Shown here: positions 16,443 to 24,576 of the stretch, in pieces
Numbering within the stretch: the stretch's first letter is position 1
How the letters are laid out: every line of letters starts with the position of its first letter
DNA from: Streptomyces sp. NBC_00464
GTDB taxonomy: Bacteria > Actinomycetota > Actinomycetes > Streptomycetales > Streptomycetaceae
Direction: 5' to 3'
Length of the DNA: 64,000 bases
Assembly (NCBI RefSeq): GCF_036013915.1
Contig: NZ_CP107899.1
Span: 5,022,001-5,086,000, forward strand
Position numbers and translations under genes: made by a program
Notes under the pieces: model-generated
Databases searched by the model: none
The model's input: the letters and a program-made list of their open reading frames with translations, nothing else
What the model was told of the DNA's origin: nothing

Positions 16443-17657
16443 GTGAACAGGAGTAACAGCGGCGCGAACCTGCCGACACTGCGCAGCCACAACGCGGCGC
16501 TCGTGCTGGACCTGCTGCGGGCGGCGGGCGAGCGCGGCATCAGCAGAATCGAACTCGCCGGGCGGACCGGGCTCACCCCGCAGGCCGTCAGCAAGATCAC
16601 CGCCCGGCTGCGGGGCGAGGGACTGGCCGCCGAGGCGGGCCACCGCGCCTCGACGGGCGGCAAACCGAGGACCGTGCTGCGGCTGGTGCCGGACGCCGGT
16701 CACGCGGTGGGCCTGCACCTGGACCGCGACGAGCTGAGCGTGGTGCTCGTCGACCTCGCGGGCACGGTGGCCGCGAGCCGTACGGCCCCGCTGGACTTCG
16801 GCGCCCCGGCGGACGAGGTGCTCGGGGCGGCGGCCGGGGCGGTCGCCGCGGTGCGGGGCGACGGGGCGCTGCCGGTGCTCGGGGTGGGGGTCGCCGTGCC
16901 GGGGCCGCTCGACCACCGGGGCGGGGTGCTGCACCGCGTCACCGGGTTCCCGCAGTGGGACGGCTACCCGCTCCGGGACGCGCTCGCCGCGCGGACCGGG
17001 CTGCCCGTCGTCATCGACAAGGACACCAACGCCGCCGCGCTCGGCCTCGCTCTCCAGGCGCCCGGCCCCGCCGACTTCGCCTACCTCCATCTGGGCACCG
17101 GCCTCGGCTCCGGGCTGGTGCTCGGCGGGGCGCTGCACCGCGGGGCCCGTACCGGAGCGGGGGAGTTCGGCCACCAGACCGTTCAGCTGGACGGGGTCCT
17201 GTGCAGCTGCGGCGGACGCGGCTGCATCGAGGCGCTCTGCCTGGCCGCCGTCGGCCGGGGCGACATCGCCGAGGCCGCGCGGGTGCTCGGGACCGGCGCC
17301 GCCAACCTGGTCGGGCTGCTCGACATCGACCGGGTGGTGCTGGGCGGCCGTACCGTCGCCGCCGACCCCGACGCGTACGTCCGGGGGGTACGCGCGGTGC
17401 TCGACGAACGGGCCCGGCGCGACGGGGCGGACGGGGTCCCGGTACCGGTCGTCGCCGCAGGCGGAGGCGACCGGCCGGTCGCCGAAGGGGCGGCGCAGCT
17501 GATCCTCGCCCCGCTGTTCGGCCGCGCCCGCGGCGCGGAAGGAGAAGGGGAAGAGGGAGGAGAAAGGGAAGGGGCAGAGGCAGGGGACGGGGCAGGGGGC
17601 GGGTCGCGGGCAGATGTCCCTGCCGGATCGCTTGCCGGGCGCACGGAACTGGGCTGA
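16443..17657 (+). CDS. ROK-family transcriptional regulator
   Basis: A 404-aa repressor. The winged helix is at residues about 10-70 (LRSHNAALVLDLLRAAGERG, then SRIELAGRTGLTPQAVSKIT). The sugar-sensing ROK domain follows, with the zinc motif CSCGGRGCIE and GEFGHQTV. The first phosphate-binding motif reads VGLHLDRDELSVVLVDLAG and lacks the usual D-x-G-G-T, so it is a sensor and not a kinase. The last 45 residues are a low-complexity Gly/Glu tail encoded by a purine-rich tract. It probably senses a sugar and represses the adjacent dehydrogenase pair. Confidence 0.92.
   Translation: MNRSNSGANLPTLRSHNAALVLDLLRAAGERGISRIELAGRTGLTPQAVSKITARLRGEGLAAEAGHRASTGGKPRTVLRLVPDAGHAVGLHLDRDELSVVLVDLAGTVAASRTAPLDFGAPADEVLGAAAGAVAAVRGDGALPVLGVGVAVPGPLDHRGGVLHRVTGFPQWDGYPLRDALAARTGLPVVIDKDTNAAALGLALQAPGPADFAYLHLGTGLGSGLVLGGALHRGARTGAGEFGHQTVQLDGVLCSCGGRGCIEALCLAAVGRGDIAEAARVLGTGAANLVGLLDIDRVVLGGRTVAADPDAYVRGVRAVLDERARRDGADGVPVPVVAAGGGDRPVAEGAAQLILAPLFGRARGAEGEGEEGGEREGAEAGDGAGGGSRADVPAGSLAGRTELG
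17537..17574 (+). repeat. 38-base homopurine tract
   Basis: An uninterrupted run of G and A inside the 3' end of the ROK gene. It includes four tracts of three or more G, so a G-quadruplex or triplex is possible. It encodes the Gly/Glu-rich tail. Confidence 0.6.
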
Positions 17658-17816
17658 TCGAGGGGTTCCGGGCCACCGGTCGGGCGGCCCGACGGCGTGT
17701 CTGCGGCGAGCGGCCCCCGCCCCCGTGGCAGCGTCGCGCTCCAAACCGGTGAACTCCGGGGCCCGGGGCGAGCCGACCGTTTCCGCGAGAAGTCGAGAAG
17801 TGAAGGCTGCCCCACG

Positions 17817-18956
17817 ATGCCCCCCACACCGCCCCCGGCGAACCCTTCCCCCGAACCCTCCGTCCCGCCGCGCCCGCCGTCGCCGCCCCCTGCGGGCAGC
17901 CGGCCCCGGCACGGGCTCGTGCTCGGGCTGGCCGCGGCGAGCGTCATGCCCGCCGTCGTGCTCGGCGGCCCCGCGACCGCGTCCGCCGCCCCGCAACGCA
18001 ACACGGCCGCCACCCCGGCCTCCGGCCTGGCGCCCGCCTCCGCGCAGGGCTCCGCGCAGGGCTCCGCGCCCGCCTCCGCGCAGGGCTCCGCGCCCGCTTC
18101 CGCGCAGGGCTCCGCACAGGGCCCCGCACCCGCCCTCGTACCGGCCTCCGTCACCGCCGATCAGCGGCCCGCCTGTGGTGACCCGGGAGCCGCCGACTTC
18201 CCGATCGACACCCGTATCCACGGCGGTCCGGACACCTATGCCTCGGGCGGCGGCTACGGCACCTGGTTCCTGGACCTGACCAACACCACCGCCGAGCCCT
18301 GCCGCGCCATCCATCCGGTCCTGGTCCTTACCGACGAGGACCGCACCCTGACCTCCGACCAGATCCAGCTGGAGTTCTCCGAACGCGCCCACCCCGGCGT
18401 CGAACACCGCGTCAGCTGGGAGACGACCGACCGCGACGAGCACATCGGCGTCTTCGGCGGCGAGGGCGACGACTCCTTCCCCGGCTTCACCGTGCCGGCC
18501 GGCCGGACCGTCACCGTCCAGGTCAGGCTGGCGTTCACCTCCGACACCAGCCCCGGCCGGATCACCGCGAACGCCGCGATCGTCCAGCGGCAGCGCACCG
18601 ACAACGACTCCACCGGCCAGAGCCTCGACGGGGAGTGGGTCGGCGAGTCCGAGGACTACCCGTTCACCGTGGTCGAGGACGACGGCAGCGGGACCGGGGC
18701 GGACGACGTGCCGGAGGAGACCGGCGAGGACGACAGCGGCGGCCTCACCGGCCGGCCCGATGCCAACCCCACCACCGGCACCACCGGCACCCCCCGCCCC
18801 TTCGCCCCCGGCCGTGACCCGGCCGGAGTCCCGGAACTCGCCAGGACCGGGATCTCCGTACCGGTCCCGCTCTCCGCCCTCACCGTCTCCGGCCTCCTGA
18901 TCGGTGGCGGAGCCGTCGTCATCAGGGCCCGCCGGACGCGCCGCGCCCCACGCTGA
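17817..18956 (+). CDS. Secreted protein with LARTG cell-wall sorting signal
   Basis: A 379-aa exported protein. The ATG at 17817 is preferred; the frame is open to 17697. A Pro-rich N-terminus leads into a signal sequence (GLVLGLAAASVMPAVVLGGP, cleavage near ATASAAP). A Ser-Ala-Gln-Gly-Pro repeat region follows (about residues 60-105), then a beta-rich domain of about 180 residues and an acidic/Thr-rich linker. The C-terminus has LARTG, a hydrophobic helix (LSALTVSGLLIGGGAVVIRA) and a basic tail. LAxTG is the motif cut by class E sortases such as the one at 7749-8552. Function of the exposed domain is unknown. Confidence 0.87.
   Translation: MPPTPPPANPSPEPSVPPRPPSPPPAGSRPRHGLVLGLAAASVMPAVVLGGPATASAAPQRNTAATPASGLAPASAQGSAQGSAPASAQGSAPASAQGSAQGPAPALVPASVTADQRPACGDPGAADFPIDTRIHGGPDTYASGGGYGTWFLDLTNTTAEPCRAIHPVLVLTDEDRTLTSDQIQLEFSERAHPGVEHRVSWETTDRDEHIGVFGGEGDDSFPGFTVPAGRTVTVQVRLAFTSDTSPGRITANAAIVQRQRTDNDSTGQSLDGEWVGESEDYPFTVVEDDGSGTGADDVPEETGEDDSGGLTGRPDANPTTGTTGTPRPFAPGRDPAGVPELARTGISVPVPLSALTVSGLLIGGGAVVIRARRTRRAPR
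18036..18130 (+). repeat. In-frame tandem repeats (SAQGSAPA units)
   Basis: Tandem copies of a GC-rich unit around CTCCGCGCAGGGCTCCGCGC encode SAQG/SAPA repeats next to the signal peptide. Slippage could change the linker length between strains. Confidence 0.75.
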
Positions 18957-19034
18957 GCCACCCCGGTGGCGGCTTCCGGCCGTCGATCACCGCCGCGACC
19001 ACCGGTGTTCACATCCGTCTGCCACCATCGGTCC

Positions 19035-19799
19035 GTGGACTACCCGCACGACCAGGCACCTGGCGCACCGATCCGCTCCGGCATCCCGGAGCACGGCCGT
19101 ATCCCCAAGTACTACGCGGTCAAGGCTCATGTCTCCGCCCTCATCGACGAGCTGGGCGAGGGCGGCACGCTGCCGCCGGAACGCGATCTCGCCCTGCGCT
19201 ACGAGGTGTCGCGCGAGACCGTGCGCCAGGCGCTGCGCGAACTGCTCCTGGAGGGACGGCTGGCCCGGCAGGGGCGCGGCACGGTGGTCGCGGGACCCAA
19301 GCTGGAACAGCCGCTTTCCCTCGCGAGCTACACGGAGGGCGTCCGCCGTCAGGGCCGCACCCCGGGCCGCCGTCTCATCGGTCTGGAGCGGTTCCCCTGC
19401 CCCGAGGCGCTCGCCCCCGAGATCGGGACGGAGCGCGGCGAGCCGGTCTGGCACATGGAGCGGGTGCTGCTCGCCGATGACGACCGGGTCGGACTGGAGA
19501 GCACGTACATCAGCGTCGCCCGGGTGCCGGACCTGGAGGAGAAGTTCGACCCCGACTCCTCGTTCTACGCCTATCTGCACGACCGGCTCGGGATCTCCTT
19601 CGGTGACGCGGACGAGCGGATCGAGACCGTGCTCGCCACCCCGCGCGAGGCGCTGCTCATCGGTACGCCGCCCGCTCTGCCGATGCTGCTGATCCACCGG
19701 ATCTCGCGGGACACGGGCGGACAGCCGCTGGAGCGCGTGCGGACCCTGTTCCGCGGTGACCGGTTCTCCTTCACGGCCCACCTCGGCGGACGGGGCTGA
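19035..19799 (+). CDS. GntR-family (HutC/UTRA) regulator of the phosphonate locus
   Basis: A 254-aa repressor. The GTG at 19035 is preferred; the frame is open to 18966. The winged helix spans about residues 20-85 (PPERDLALRYEVSRETVRQA, then LRELLLEGRLARQGRGTVV). A UTRA effector domain fills the rest (GEPVWHMERVLLADDDRVGL, YLHDRLGISF). PhnF/PhnR proteins of this subfamily control phosphonate uptake. The gene lies directly upstream of the aminophosphonate operon, and two near-identical GGTCTAG operators lie before that operon and the phosphodiesterase gene. Confidence 0.9.
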   Translation: MDYPHDQAPGAPIRSGIPEHGRIPKYYAVKAHVSALIDELGEGGTLPPERDLALRYEVSRETVRQALRELLLEGRLARQGRGTVVAGPKLEQPLSLASYTEGVRRQGRTPGRRLIGLERFPCPEALAPEIGTERGEPVWHMERVLLADDDRVGLESTYISVARVPDLEEKFDPDSSFYAYLHDRLGISFGDADERIETVLATPREALLIGTPPALPMLLIHRISRDTGGQPLERVRTLFRGDRFSFTAHLGGRG

Positions 19800-19868
19800 A
19801 CCCGCACGGGCGCGGACCGACCGTACGGATGGACTGCACGGATCGACTCACGACGATAACGAGAACGT

Positions 19869-19887
19869 AACGGGTCTAGTCCAAGCT
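19869..19887 (+). promoter_or_regulatory. GntR operator candidate upstream of aminophosphonate operon
   Basis: AACGGGTCTAGTCCAAGCT. The core GGTCTAGTCC is palindromic except for one pair. The same element, with one extra base, recurs at 25698-25717. Distance from the element start to the start codon is 90 bases here and 91 bases there. Confidence 0.7.
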
Positions 19888-19958
19888 TGGGGCCCAGTTC
19901 ACCCTCCCGTTGCCGTACCGATCCGTTCAGGCCACCCGTGCCGAGGAGCGTTGCCGTC

Positions 19959-21083
19959 GTGAGAGTCATCGTCGTAGGAGCCGGCGTGGTGGGAACCATG
20001 CACGCCTGGCACGCAGTGGAACGCGGCCACGAGGTCGTACAGATCGAGCGCGAAAGCGAGGCTCGCGGGGCATCGCTCCGCAATTTCGGACAGATTTGGG
20101 TCAGCGGCCGGGCCGGCGGCGAGGAGCTGGAGACCGCGCTCCGCGCCCGCGAGCTGTGGGAGTCCCTCGGTGAGCGGGTGCCGGGACTCGGCTTCCGGGC
20201 CTGCGGCTCGCTCACCCCGGTGCGCACCGCACGGGAGACCGCCGTCGCCGAAGCGGCCGTCGCCCGTCCCGACGCGGCGGCCCGCGGCTACAAGCTGCTC
20301 ACCGCCGGTGAGGCCAGGGCGGTCAACCCCGCCCTGCGCGGCGACTTCACCGCCGCGCTGTGGTGCGAGCGGGACGCGGCCGTCGAACCGCGCACCGCCC
20401 AACGTGCCCTGAAGCAGGAGCTGCTGGCCTCCGGCCGCTACACCTACCTCGGCGGCCGCGAGGTGCGCGAGGTCGTCGGCACCGCATCCGTCCGTGACGA
20501 CCACGGCGACGTCCACACCGGCGACGCCGTCGTCCTCGCCACCGGCGCCTGGCTCGGCGGCCTCGTCCGCGAACTGGCCGGACCGGATCTGCCCGTGCGC
20601 CGGGTCCGCCTCCAGATGATGCAGACCGACCCGCTCGGCGAACCGCTCACCACCTCCGTCGCCGACGCCGACAGCTTCCGCTACTACCCGGCCTACCGCG
20701 GCGAGGCGCTCGACGCGCTCAACACCGGCCAGGCCCAGACCCCCACCGCCGCCGAGCACCGGATGCAGCTCCTGATGGTGCAGCGCCGCGACGGCGGACT
20801 GACCATCGGCGACACCCACGAGTACGAACACCCCTTCTCCTTCGACACCGTCGAGGAGCCCTACGAGCACCTCACCGCGGTCGTCGAGTCCTTCCTCGGC
20901 CGCCCGCTGCCGAGGATCCGCCGCCGCTGGGCCGGGGTCTACGCCCAGTGCACCGACACCACCCGCGTCGTCCACCGCCAGCAGGTGCGGGACGGCGTCT
21001 GGCTCGTCACCGGGCCCGGCGGACGCGGCATGACCTGCTCGCCCGCCATCGCCGAAACAACCGCCAACGAACTGGGCTGGTGA
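19959..21083 (+). CDS. FAD-dependent aminophosphonate oxidoreductase (TIGR03364-like)
   Basis: A 374-aa flavoenzyme of the DAO/glycine-oxidase fold. The GTG at 19959 follows GAGGAG. RVIVVGAGVVGTMHAWHAVE is the FAD motif, and the C-terminal end (WLVTGPGGRGMTCSPAIAET) closes the FAD site. This clade is known to travel with phosphonatase-like genes and is proposed to oxidatively deaminate aminoethylphosphonate-type compounds, including N-methylated ones, to an aldehyde. It would thus replace the PhnW transaminase. The stop overlaps the next gene (GTGA). Identity of the natural substrate is inferred. Confidence 0.87.
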   Translation: MRVIVVGAGVVGTMHAWHAVERGHEVVQIERESEARGASLRNFGQIWVSGRAGGEELETALRARELWESLGERVPGLGFRACGSLTPVRTARETAVAEAAVARPDAAARGYKLLTAGEARAVNPALRGDFTAALWCERDAAVEPRTAQRALKQELLASGRYTYLGGREVREVVGTASVRDDHGDVHTGDAVVLATGAWLGGLVRELAGPDLPVRRVRLQMMQTDPLGEPLTTSVADADSFRYYPAYRGEALDALNTGQAQTPTAAEHRMQLLMVQRRDGGLTIGDTHEYEHPFSFDTVEEPYEHLTAVVESFLGRPLPRIRRRWAGVYAQCTDTTRVVHRQQVRDGVWLVTGPGGRGMTCSPAIAETTANELGW

Positions 21084-21787
21084 AGACGTTGAACCACGAC
21101 TCCAAGCTGAATCTGATCGTCCTCGACATGGCGGGCACCACCGTCGCCGACGGCGGCCTCGTCGAGCAGGCCTTCTCCGCCGCTGCCGCACGCCTCGGCG
21201 TGGAGCCCGGCTCCGCCGACCACGCCGGGAAGCTCGACTACGTACGCGCCACCATGGGCGAGTCCAAGATCACCGTCTTCCGCCACCTGTTCGGCGAGGA
21301 GGCCCTGGCCCAGCGGGCCAACGCCGCCTTCGAGGAGGCGTACGGAGAACTGGTCGACGGCGGCCGCATCGCCCCCGTCCCCGGTGCCCGCGAGGCCATC
21401 GAGGAGCTCACGTCCGAGGGCCGGACCGTGGCCCTGTCCACCGGCTTCGCCCGCGCCACCCAGGACGCGATCCTCGCCGCACTCGGCTGGCAGGACCTGG
21501 TCGCCCTGACCCTCTGCCCCGCCGACGCGGGCGGCCGCGGCCGCCCCTACCCGGACATGGTCCTCGCCGCGTTCCTGCGCACCGGGGCGGTGGATGACGT
21601 CCGCCGGACCGTCGTCGCGGGGGACACCTCGTACGACATGCTCAGCGGCGTACGCGCCGGCGCCGGCATCGTCGCGGGCGTCCTCACCGGCGCCCACGAC
21701 AAGGACCAGCTGACCCGCAGCGGAGCCACCCACGTCCTCGGCTCCGTCGCCGAACTGCCCGGCCTGATCGCGCGGGCCGAGGCATGA
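21080..21787 (+). CDS. Phosphonatase-like HAD hydrolase (TIGR03351-like)
   Basis: A 235-aa HAD enzyme expected to cleave the C-P bond of the aldehyde made by the upstream oxidase. The nucleophile loop is VLDMAGTTVADGG; the D-x-A-G-T-T form is characteristic of phosphonatases, where most HADs have D-x-D. MGESKITVFRHLFGEEA contains a Lys in the position of the Schiff-base Lys of PhnX. Later motifs are LSTGFAR and VAGDTSYDML. The GTG at 21080 overlaps the previous stop and the TGA overlaps the next start, showing tight coupling. Confidence 0.88.
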   Translation: MKTLNHDSKLNLIVLDMAGTTVADGGLVEQAFSAAAARLGVEPGSADHAGKLDYVRATMGESKITVFRHLFGEEALAQRANAAFEEAYGELVDGGRIAPVPGAREAIEELTSEGRTVALSTGFARATQDAILAALGWQDLVALTLCPADAGGRGRPYPDMVLAAFLRTGAVDDVRRTVVAGDTSYDMLSGVRAGAGIVAGVLTGAHDKDQLTRSGATHVLGSVAELPGLIARAEA

Positions 21788-22869
21788 CGGGCGGGGCCGA
21801 AGCCGTCCGCAGCGGCATCAGGTTCGACGGGGTCAGCGTCGCCTACGGCGGCAACGTCGTCCTCGACCGGCTCGACCTGACCGTCGAACCCGGCGAGGTC
21901 ATGGCCCTCCTCGGCCCCTCCGGATCCGGCAAGACGACCGCCCTGCGCGCCGTCGCCGGATTCGTCCGGCCCGCGGCCGGGCGGGTGTTCATCGGCGACC
22001 GCGATGTCACCGCCCTGCCGCCGCACAAGCGCGGCATCGGCATGGTCGTCCAGCAGTACGCCCTCTTCCCGCACCTGCGGGTCCAGGACAACGTCGCCTT
22101 CGGCCTGAAGGCGCAGAAGGCAGACAAGGCCGGGATCCCGGGACGGGTCGCCGAGGCACTCGAACTCGTCGGCATGGGGGACTACGCCAGGCGCTACCCG
22201 CGCGAGCTCTCCGGCGGCCAGCAGCAGCGCGTCGCCATCGCCCGCGCCCTCGCCATCCGCCCCGGCGTCCTGCTGCTCGACGAGCCGCTCTCCGCGCTCG
22301 ACGCCCAGCTGCGCTCCGGGATGCTGACCGAACTGGCCCGGTTGCACCGTGAACTCCCGGACGTCTCCATCCTGTACGTCACCCACGACCAGGTCGAGGC
22401 GCTGACCCTCGCCGACCGGATCGCCGTCATGGACAAGGCCCGGCTCCAGGACTGCGGCACCCCGCAGGAGCTGTACCGGCGTCCCCGTACGGAGTTCACC
22501 GCCTCGTTCGTCGGCAACGCGAACCTGCTCCCGGTCACCGTCGCCGAGGCCGCCGACACCGTCGACTTCGCCGGGCACGCGCTTGCCGTGCCGACGGGTT
22601 CGGTGGCCGGCGGTGTCACCGCGACGCTCTGCGTCCGGCCGCATCTGGTCGGGCTCGGGGACGGGCCCAACGCGCTGACCGGGACGATCTCGGAGGTCCA
22701 GTGGCGGGGGTCCACGCACCGGCTGTACGTCGACGTCGACGGGCACCGCATCAAGGCGGACCTGCGCGAACTGCGGGAGACGCCCGCGCTGGGGGACAAG
22801 GCGACGCTGCACTTCGCGGCGGACGACGGGGTGCTGCTGCCCGCGGGGGCGGGGGTGTCCCATGGCTAG
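21784..22869 (+). CDS. Aminophosphonate ABC transporter, ATP-binding subunit
   Basis: A 361-aa ATPase of the importer class. Walker A is GPSGSGKTT and the Q-loop is in VVQQYALFPHLRV. The signature is LSGGQQQRVAIARALA, Walker B is VLLLDEPLSALDAQLR, and the switch His is in VTHDQVEA. A C-terminal TOBE-type regulatory domain spans about residues 240-355. It matches PhnT-type subunits of 2-aminoethylphosphonate importers and is embedded in the matching operon. It overlaps both neighbours by 4 and 8 bases. Confidence 0.9.
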   Translation: MTGGAEAVRSGIRFDGVSVAYGGNVVLDRLDLTVEPGEVMALLGPSGSGKTTALRAVAGFVRPAAGRVFIGDRDVTALPPHKRGIGMVVQQYALFPHLRVQDNVAFGLKAQKADKAGIPGRVAEALELVGMGDYARRYPRELSGGQQQRVAIARALAIRPGVLLLDEPLSALDAQLRSGMLTELARLHRELPDVSILYVTHDQVEALTLADRIAVMDKARLQDCGTPQELYRRPRTEFTASFVGNANLLPVTVAEAADTVDFAGHALAVPTGSVAGGVTATLCVRPHLVGLGDGPNALTGTISEVQWRGSTHRLYVDVDGHRIKADLRELRETPALGDKATLHFAADDGVLLPAGAGVSHG

Positions 22870-23752
22870 CGTGGTGACCGGGGACGTACGCCCGGCCGCG
22901 TCCGCCGGCAGGCCCGTCCTCAAACGCCGGACGGGCTGGAAAGGTCCGGCCTGGGCGCTGCCCCCCGTGGCCGTGCTCGCCGTCGTGTTCCTCTACCCCC
23001 TCCTCCTCGTCGTCCAACAGTCCTTCAGCCCCGACGAGGGCGGTACCTCGCTCGCGCCGTACGCCGACGTCTTCGCCTCCGCGTCCTTCCGGTCGGCCCT
23101 CACCACCACCGTGTGGCTCGCCGCCGGTTCGACCGTGGGATGTCTCGTCCTCGGATTCGTCCTCGCCCTGGTCATTGCCTTCGTGCCGTTCCCCGGCGCC
23201 AAGGCCGTCGCCCGGTTCGTCGACGTCTTCCTCTCCTTCCCCTCCTTCCTGATCACGCTCGCGCTGCTGTTCATCTACGGCAACGCGGGCATGGCCAACG
23301 GCGTCTGGACCGGCGTCACGGGAGCGGCCGACGGGCCCTTCCACTTCCTCACCACCCCGTGGGGCGTACTCCTCGCCGAGATCACCTACTTCACCCCGTT
23401 CGTGATGCGCCCCCTGCTCGCCGCCTTCTCCCAGCTCGACACCGCACAGCTGGAGGTGGCGTCCTCGCTCGGCGCCGGACCCGCCCGGATCGTGCGGCAG
23501 GTGATCCTCCCCGAGGCGCTCCCGGCGCTTCTCGCGGGCGGCAGCCTCGTCCTCGTGATGTGCCTCAACGAGTTCGGCATCGTGCTCTTCACCGGTGCGA
23601 AAGGGGTTACCACCCTGCCGATGCTCGTCTACAGCAAGGCGATCCTGGAGTCCGACTACCCGGCCGCCTGCGTCGTCGCCGTCGTCAACATCGCGATCTC
23701 CGTCGGTCTCTACAGCCTGTACCGGGCGGTGAGCCGCCGTGCTGGTGCATAG
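22862..23752 (+). CDS. Aminophosphonate ABC transporter permease 1
   Basis: A 296-aa permease with six hydrophobic helices. The EAA loop reads EVASSLGAGPARIVRQVILP and contacts the ATPase. About residues 19-26 are encoded by a REP-like genomic repeat, which contributes a basic VLKRRTGWKG segment just before the first helix. It corresponds to PhnU-type subunits. It overlaps the second permease gene by 14 bases. Confidence 0.88.
   Translation: MASVVTGDVRPAASAGRPVLKRRTGWKGPAWALPPVAVLAVVFLYPLLLVVQQSFSPDEGGTSLAPYADVFASASFRSALTTTVWLAAGSTVGCLVLGFVLALVIAFVPFPGAKAVARFVDVFLSFPSFLITLALLFIYGNAGMANGVWTGVTGAADGPFHFLTTPWGVLLAEITYFTPFVMRPLLAAFSQLDTAQLEVASSLGAGPARIVRQVILPEALPALLAGGSLVLVMCLNEFGIVLFTGAKGVTTLPMLVYSKAILESDYPAACVVAVVNIAISVGLYSLYRAVSRRAGA
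22913..22939 (+). repeat. REP-like hairpin repeat inside coding sequence
   Basis: CCCGTCC (22913-22919), nine-base loop TCAAACGCC, GGACGGG (22929-22935), followed by CTGG. The same element in either orientation occurs four times at 61976-62180. Here it lies within the permease N-terminus and keeps the frame open. Confidence 0.75.
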
Positions 23753-24536
23753 CCGTACCGGGAAGTGGGCCACCTGGGCCGTCTTCCTCCTGCTCTTCGT
23801 CCCGCTGTTCGCGGTGCCGCTGATGGTCGTCCTCGCGGCCTCGTTCGCCACGAACTGGTCCGGCGCCTTCCCCTCCGGACCCACCCTCGACCACTACGAC
23901 GCGGCCACCGCGGGCGATTCCCTCCAGGCCCTCACCACGAGCCTGGTCACCGCCGTCACCGCGAGCCTGGCCGCCCTCACCCTCGGCACCTGGGCCGCGC
24001 TCGCCGCGGCCTCGCTGGGGCGCCGCGGCAAACGGCTCCTCGACGCACTGTTCATGCTGCCGGTCGCCGTGCCGTCCGTCGTCGTCGGACTCGCCGTACT
24101 CGTCGCGTTCAGCCGGCCGCCGGTGCTGCTCAACGGGACGCGCTGGATCGTGATCCTCGCGCACACCGTCCTTGTCACGGCGTTCGCCTACACGTCGGTC
24201 TCGGCCGCGGCAGTTCGTCTCGACCCGATGTACGCACAGGCGGCCGCCAGTCTCGGCGCCCGGCCCTCGTACGTGCTGCTGCGCGTCAGGCTGCCGCTCC
24301 TGCTGCCGTCTCTCACGGCGGCCGCAGGGCTCTGCTTCGCCCTGTCGATGGGTGAGTTGAGCGCCACGATGATGCTCTACCCGCCGGACTGGACACCCCT
24401 CCCCGTGCAGATCTTCGCGGCCACCGACCGCGGCTCGCTCTTCACCGGAGCGGCCGTCGCGGTGGTCCTGATGGCGGCGACGCTGCTCGTGCTGTTCGCG
24501 GTCTCCCGCATCCGCACCCGAGCCTCCTACCGCTGA
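23739..24536 (+). CDS. Aminophosphonate ABC transporter permease 2
   Basis: A 265-aa permease starting with GTG at 23739 inside the end of permease 1. Six hydrophobic helices begin with WAVFLLLFVPLFAVPLMVVL. The EAA loop is in AQAASLGARPSYVLLRVRLP. It is the PhnV-type partner that would form the membrane channel with permease 1. Confidence 0.88.
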   Translation: MLVHSRTGKWATWAVFLLLFVPLFAVPLMVVLAASFATNWSGAFPSGPTLDHYDAATAGDSLQALTTSLVTAVTASLAALTLGTWAALAAASLGRRGKRLLDALFMLPVAVPSVVVGLAVLVAFSRPPVLLNGTRWIVILAHTVLVTAFAYTSVSAAAVRLDPMYAQAAASLGARPSYVLLRVRLPLLLPSLTAAAGLCFALSMGELSATMMLYPPDWTPLPVQIFAATDRGSLFTGAAVAVVLMAATLLVLFAVSRIRTRASYR

Positions 24537-24576
24537 CCTCCCGCAACGCCACGCCCTTCCAGGAGATACGACTGCC

